Below, piece by piece: positions 5,334 to 7,079 of a DNA stretch of 7,079 nucleotides. Position 1 is the stretch's first letter, and each line of letters opens with the position of its first letter. The position numbers and the translations under genes are program-made. The notes under the pieces were generated by a model. The model searched no databases. It was not told the DNA's origin and saw nothing but the letters and a program-made list of their open reading frames with translations. The DNA is from Clostridia bacterium (lineage in GTDB: Bacteria; Bacillota; Clostridia; Oscillospirales; Butyricicoccaceae). The stretch lies in the NCBI GenBank assembly GCA_900763355.1, contig CAAFJY010000179.1:1-7079 (forward strand), written 5' to 3'.

Positions 5334-7028
5334 ATGAAATCCCTGAAGAAACTCACCCTGTTCCTGCTGGCGGCGGCTCTGGCTGCCACCTCCCTGAGCC
5401 TGACGGCCTTTGCCGATGTCGAGGCAGAGCCTGTCTGGGGCGACGTCCAGCAGGACAACTTTGTCCGCGTCAGCTCGGCAGAGGGCTTTGCCGCCGGGAC
5501 GACGCAGAATCTCGCCGTCTCCGAGGAGATCGGCGACGGCGCGCTGGTTCTGACCGAGGGTCAGGAGCAGGGCGTCTGGACCTCTCCGGAGATCACCGTC
5601 CCCGCCTTTGAATACCTGGTGGCCACCTGGGGCGCCGACACCCCCGCCGACAGCTGGGTCAGCGTGGACGCCCGGGCCTATGTCCCCATGCACAGCGACT
5701 GGAGCGACTGGATGACCTGGGGCAAATGGGGCACCGGCGTTCAGCGCACCAGCATGAGCAAGACCTCTTCCCTTGCGAAGATGGATACGGATACCCTCAT
5801 CATCCTGGGCTCCGACGGCGAGACCGCTGACCGGATCCAGCTGCGGGTGACCGTCCATGCCTCTTCCGACGGGCAGAGCCCCGCCTTCCGCCAGGTGAGC
5901 TGCACCATCAAAAACACCCTGGACGGCCAGGCCATCCCCGTCTATTCTCCCCACGCCGGGGAAGCCCTCCCCGACGAGGTCCTGCTGGACACCCCCTGCT
6001 ACAGCCAGATGGTCCGGGACCCCGCCATCGCCAACATCATGTGCAGCCCCACCAGCATGACCATGATGCTCAACGACCGGGGCGAGACCCTCTTCCCGGA
6101 GGAGACCGCTCTGTGGGAATATGACTTCGGCTACAACGGCTTCGGCAACTGGTCCTTTACCTCCGCCATCGCCGGGAGCTTTGGCTACAGCTCCTATGCC
6201 CAATACGGGGATCTGGATTTTGTCCGCCACGAGCTGGCCGCCGGCCGCAGCGTGGCCCTCAGCGTCCAGTATTCCAGCCAGTCGGGCGGCAGCTATCCCT
6301 TCCTTGAAAACGGCGCTGCCAACAATACCGGCGGGCACCTGATCTGCATCGTGGGCTATGGCTCCGAGGGCGGCCGGGACTATTTCTGGTCCAATGACGC
6401 CGCCGCCACCGGGGACGTAAACTGCGTCCGCCGGAAATATTGGGCCGACCAGCTGGATGTGTGCTGGACCTCCCGCATCGTCTATGCCGTCTCCTCCCAG
6501 CCTGAAGCCGGGGCCGGCTTTGCCTCCCCCGTGCGCCAGACCGGCGAGATGGTCCCCGCCGAGCTGGAGGGGCAGTACATCCTGAAGGTCAATGGCGAAG
6601 AGCTCTCCCTGGGCGGCAGCTTCTCCAACATGACCTCCAACTTCGGCTCCGGCAGCGCCTTCCTCATCCTGGATTCCGCCGCCACGGCAGATTTGCCGGA
6701 GGGCGTCACGACCACCGAGGCCAACCGGGAGACCCTCTATCTCCGGGCCACCTCCAGCGGCCAGATCAACTTCAACAGCTCCACCCGCACCGCCTATGCC
6801 GGCAAGACCGGGACGGTCTATGTGGTGAAGAACGACGGCACCTCCTATGCCGCGTCCATCTCCTTCCCCCAGGTGGAGCAGCAGCCCGCCGAGGATCAGC
6901 CCGCGGATGAGACCCCCGCCGAGCCCGTGGCCAAGACCAACGACACCGCCCTCATCATCGGCATCGCCGCCGCTGTGGTGGTGGTCATCGCCGTGGTGGT
7001 CGTCGTCTCCAAGAAAAAGAAGGGCTGA
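5334..7028 (+). CDS. Secreted, membrane-anchored C39-like cysteine peptidase (Peptidase_C39_2 type)
   Basis: A 564-residue exported protein. Residues 1-27 form a Sec signal peptide (KSLKK, hydrophobic core, then AFA before D28). A beta-rich, Trp-rich domain follows (about 83-195), then a papain-like C39 core (about 216-386). Within it are the oxyanion Gln Q225 in PCYSQM, nucleophile C237 in MCSPTSMTMM, H335 in GGHLICIVGYG, and N354/D355 in WSNDA as the third catalytic residue. A second beta domain spans about 395-512. A Pro/Glu-rich spacer (513-537) leads to a transmembrane segment (539-559) and a KKKKG stop-transfer tail, so the protein should remain on the outer membrane face; there is no LPXTG motif or lipobox. 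The CSPTS form recalls secreted C39-family peptidases I know from Streptomyces. The substrate is unknown. AGGAG at 5321-5325, 8 nt upstream, supports the start. Confidence 0.9.
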   Translation: MKSLKKLTLFLLAAALAATSLSLTAFADVEAEPVWGDVQQDNFVRVSSAEGFAAGTTQNLAVSEEIGDGALVLTEGQEQGVWTSPEITVPAFEYLVATWGADTPADSWVSVDARAYVPMHSDWSDWMTWGKWGTGVQRTSMSKTSSLAKMDTDTLIILGSDGETADRIQLRVTVHASSDGQSPAFRQVSCTIKNTLDGQAIPVYSPHAGEALPDEVLLDTPCYSQMVRDPAIANIMCSPTSMTMMLNDRGETLFPEETALWEYDFGYNGFGNWSFTSAIAGSFGYSSYAQYGDLDFVRHELAAGRSVALSVQYSSQSGGSYPFLENGAANNTGGHLICIVGYGSEGGRDYFWSNDAAATGDVNCVRRKYWADQLDVCWTSRIVYAVSSQPEAGAGFASPVRQTGEMVPAELEGQYILKVNGEELSLGGSFSNMTSNFGSGSAFLILDSAATADLPEGVTTTEANRETLYLRATSSGQINFNSSTRTAYAGKTGTVYVVKNDGTSYAASISFPQVEQQPAEDQPADETPAEPVAKTNDTALIIGIAAAVVVVIAVVVVVSKKKKG

Positions 7029-7045
7029 GCAAAAGCCCCTTCCCC

Positions 7046-7079
7046 TCCCGCCAAACGGCGGGGATATAAAAAAGCGCCC
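7046..7079. terminator. Probable terminator region cut by the window end
   Basis: After the peptidase stop, CCCGCC-AAAC-GGCGGG (7047-7062) forms a hairpin, but no T-run follows it. Then comes AAAAAAGCGCCC at the very end, which has the form of the left arm of an A-tract/GC-stem/T-tract bidirectional terminator like the one at 194-228. The right arm would lie outside the window. Confidence 0.4.

Noticed and set aside
5310..6338. A minus-strand open frame antisense to the C39-like peptidase
   Set aside because: Same codon-bias artefact; its translation is Gly/Ala/Val/Asp-rich without motifs.
5334..7028. Bacteriocin-processing (double-glycine leader) role for the C39 domain
   Set aside because: No ABC transporter domains are fused or adjacent, no precursor peptide with a GG leader is present, and the CSPTS-type core belongs to the stand-alone secreted branch.
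1..7079. CRISPR array, transposase, tRNA or rRNA genes
   Set aside because: No regularly spaced direct repeats, no transposase or integrase motifs, and no cloverleaf or rRNA signature sequences were seen on either strand.

Overview
The window looks like chromosomal DNA from a GC-rich Gram-positive anaerobe, most likely a gut Clostridia of the Oscillospiraceae/Ruminococcaceae type. This is an inference from several traits: strong C/G preference at third codon positions, AGGAG-type ribosome binding sites, A/T-rich sigma-A-like promoters in otherwise GC-rich DNA, a ferredoxin-tailed aldo/keto reductase typical of anaerobes, and membrane-anchored secreted proteins with no outer-membrane features. 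No species can be named from the sequence.

Layout. Positions 1-395 hold no convincing protein gene. They contain a dense run of hairpins (16-190), a strong bidirectional terminator (194-228), and a minus-strand extended -10 promoter (296-304) that could drive a roughly 100-nt small RNA ending at that terminator. A minus-strand gene (396-1565) encodes a membrane-anchored HtrA/DegP-like serine protease with one PDZ domain. It diverges from a plus-strand pair: a long-form phospho-sugar mutase of the PgcA type (start best placed at 1731, end 3437) and, 9 nt later, a small membrane-anchored extracytoplasmic protein of unknown function (3447-3998). The 165-bp divergent region carries promoters for both directions and two dyads that could be operators. 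A weak terminator follows at about 3993-4020. Next come a monocistronic-looking aldo/keto reductase with a two-cluster 4Fe-4S tail (best start 4068, end 5096), a 237-nt spacer, and a large secreted C39-like cysteine peptidase with a C-terminal membrane anchor (5334-7028). The window ends inside what looks like one arm of another terminator.

How the genes relate. Two products are exported, membrane-tethered proteases (HtrA-like and C39-like) and a third is a small tethered extracytoplasmic protein, so the theme is partly cell-surface quality control or proteolysis. The mutase and the reductase are cytoplasmic housekeeping or metabolic enzymes. I see no defence system, CRISPR array, transposase, phage gene or biosynthetic cluster. 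The protein-coding content is ordinary; the least explained part is the structured non-coding segment at 1-304.
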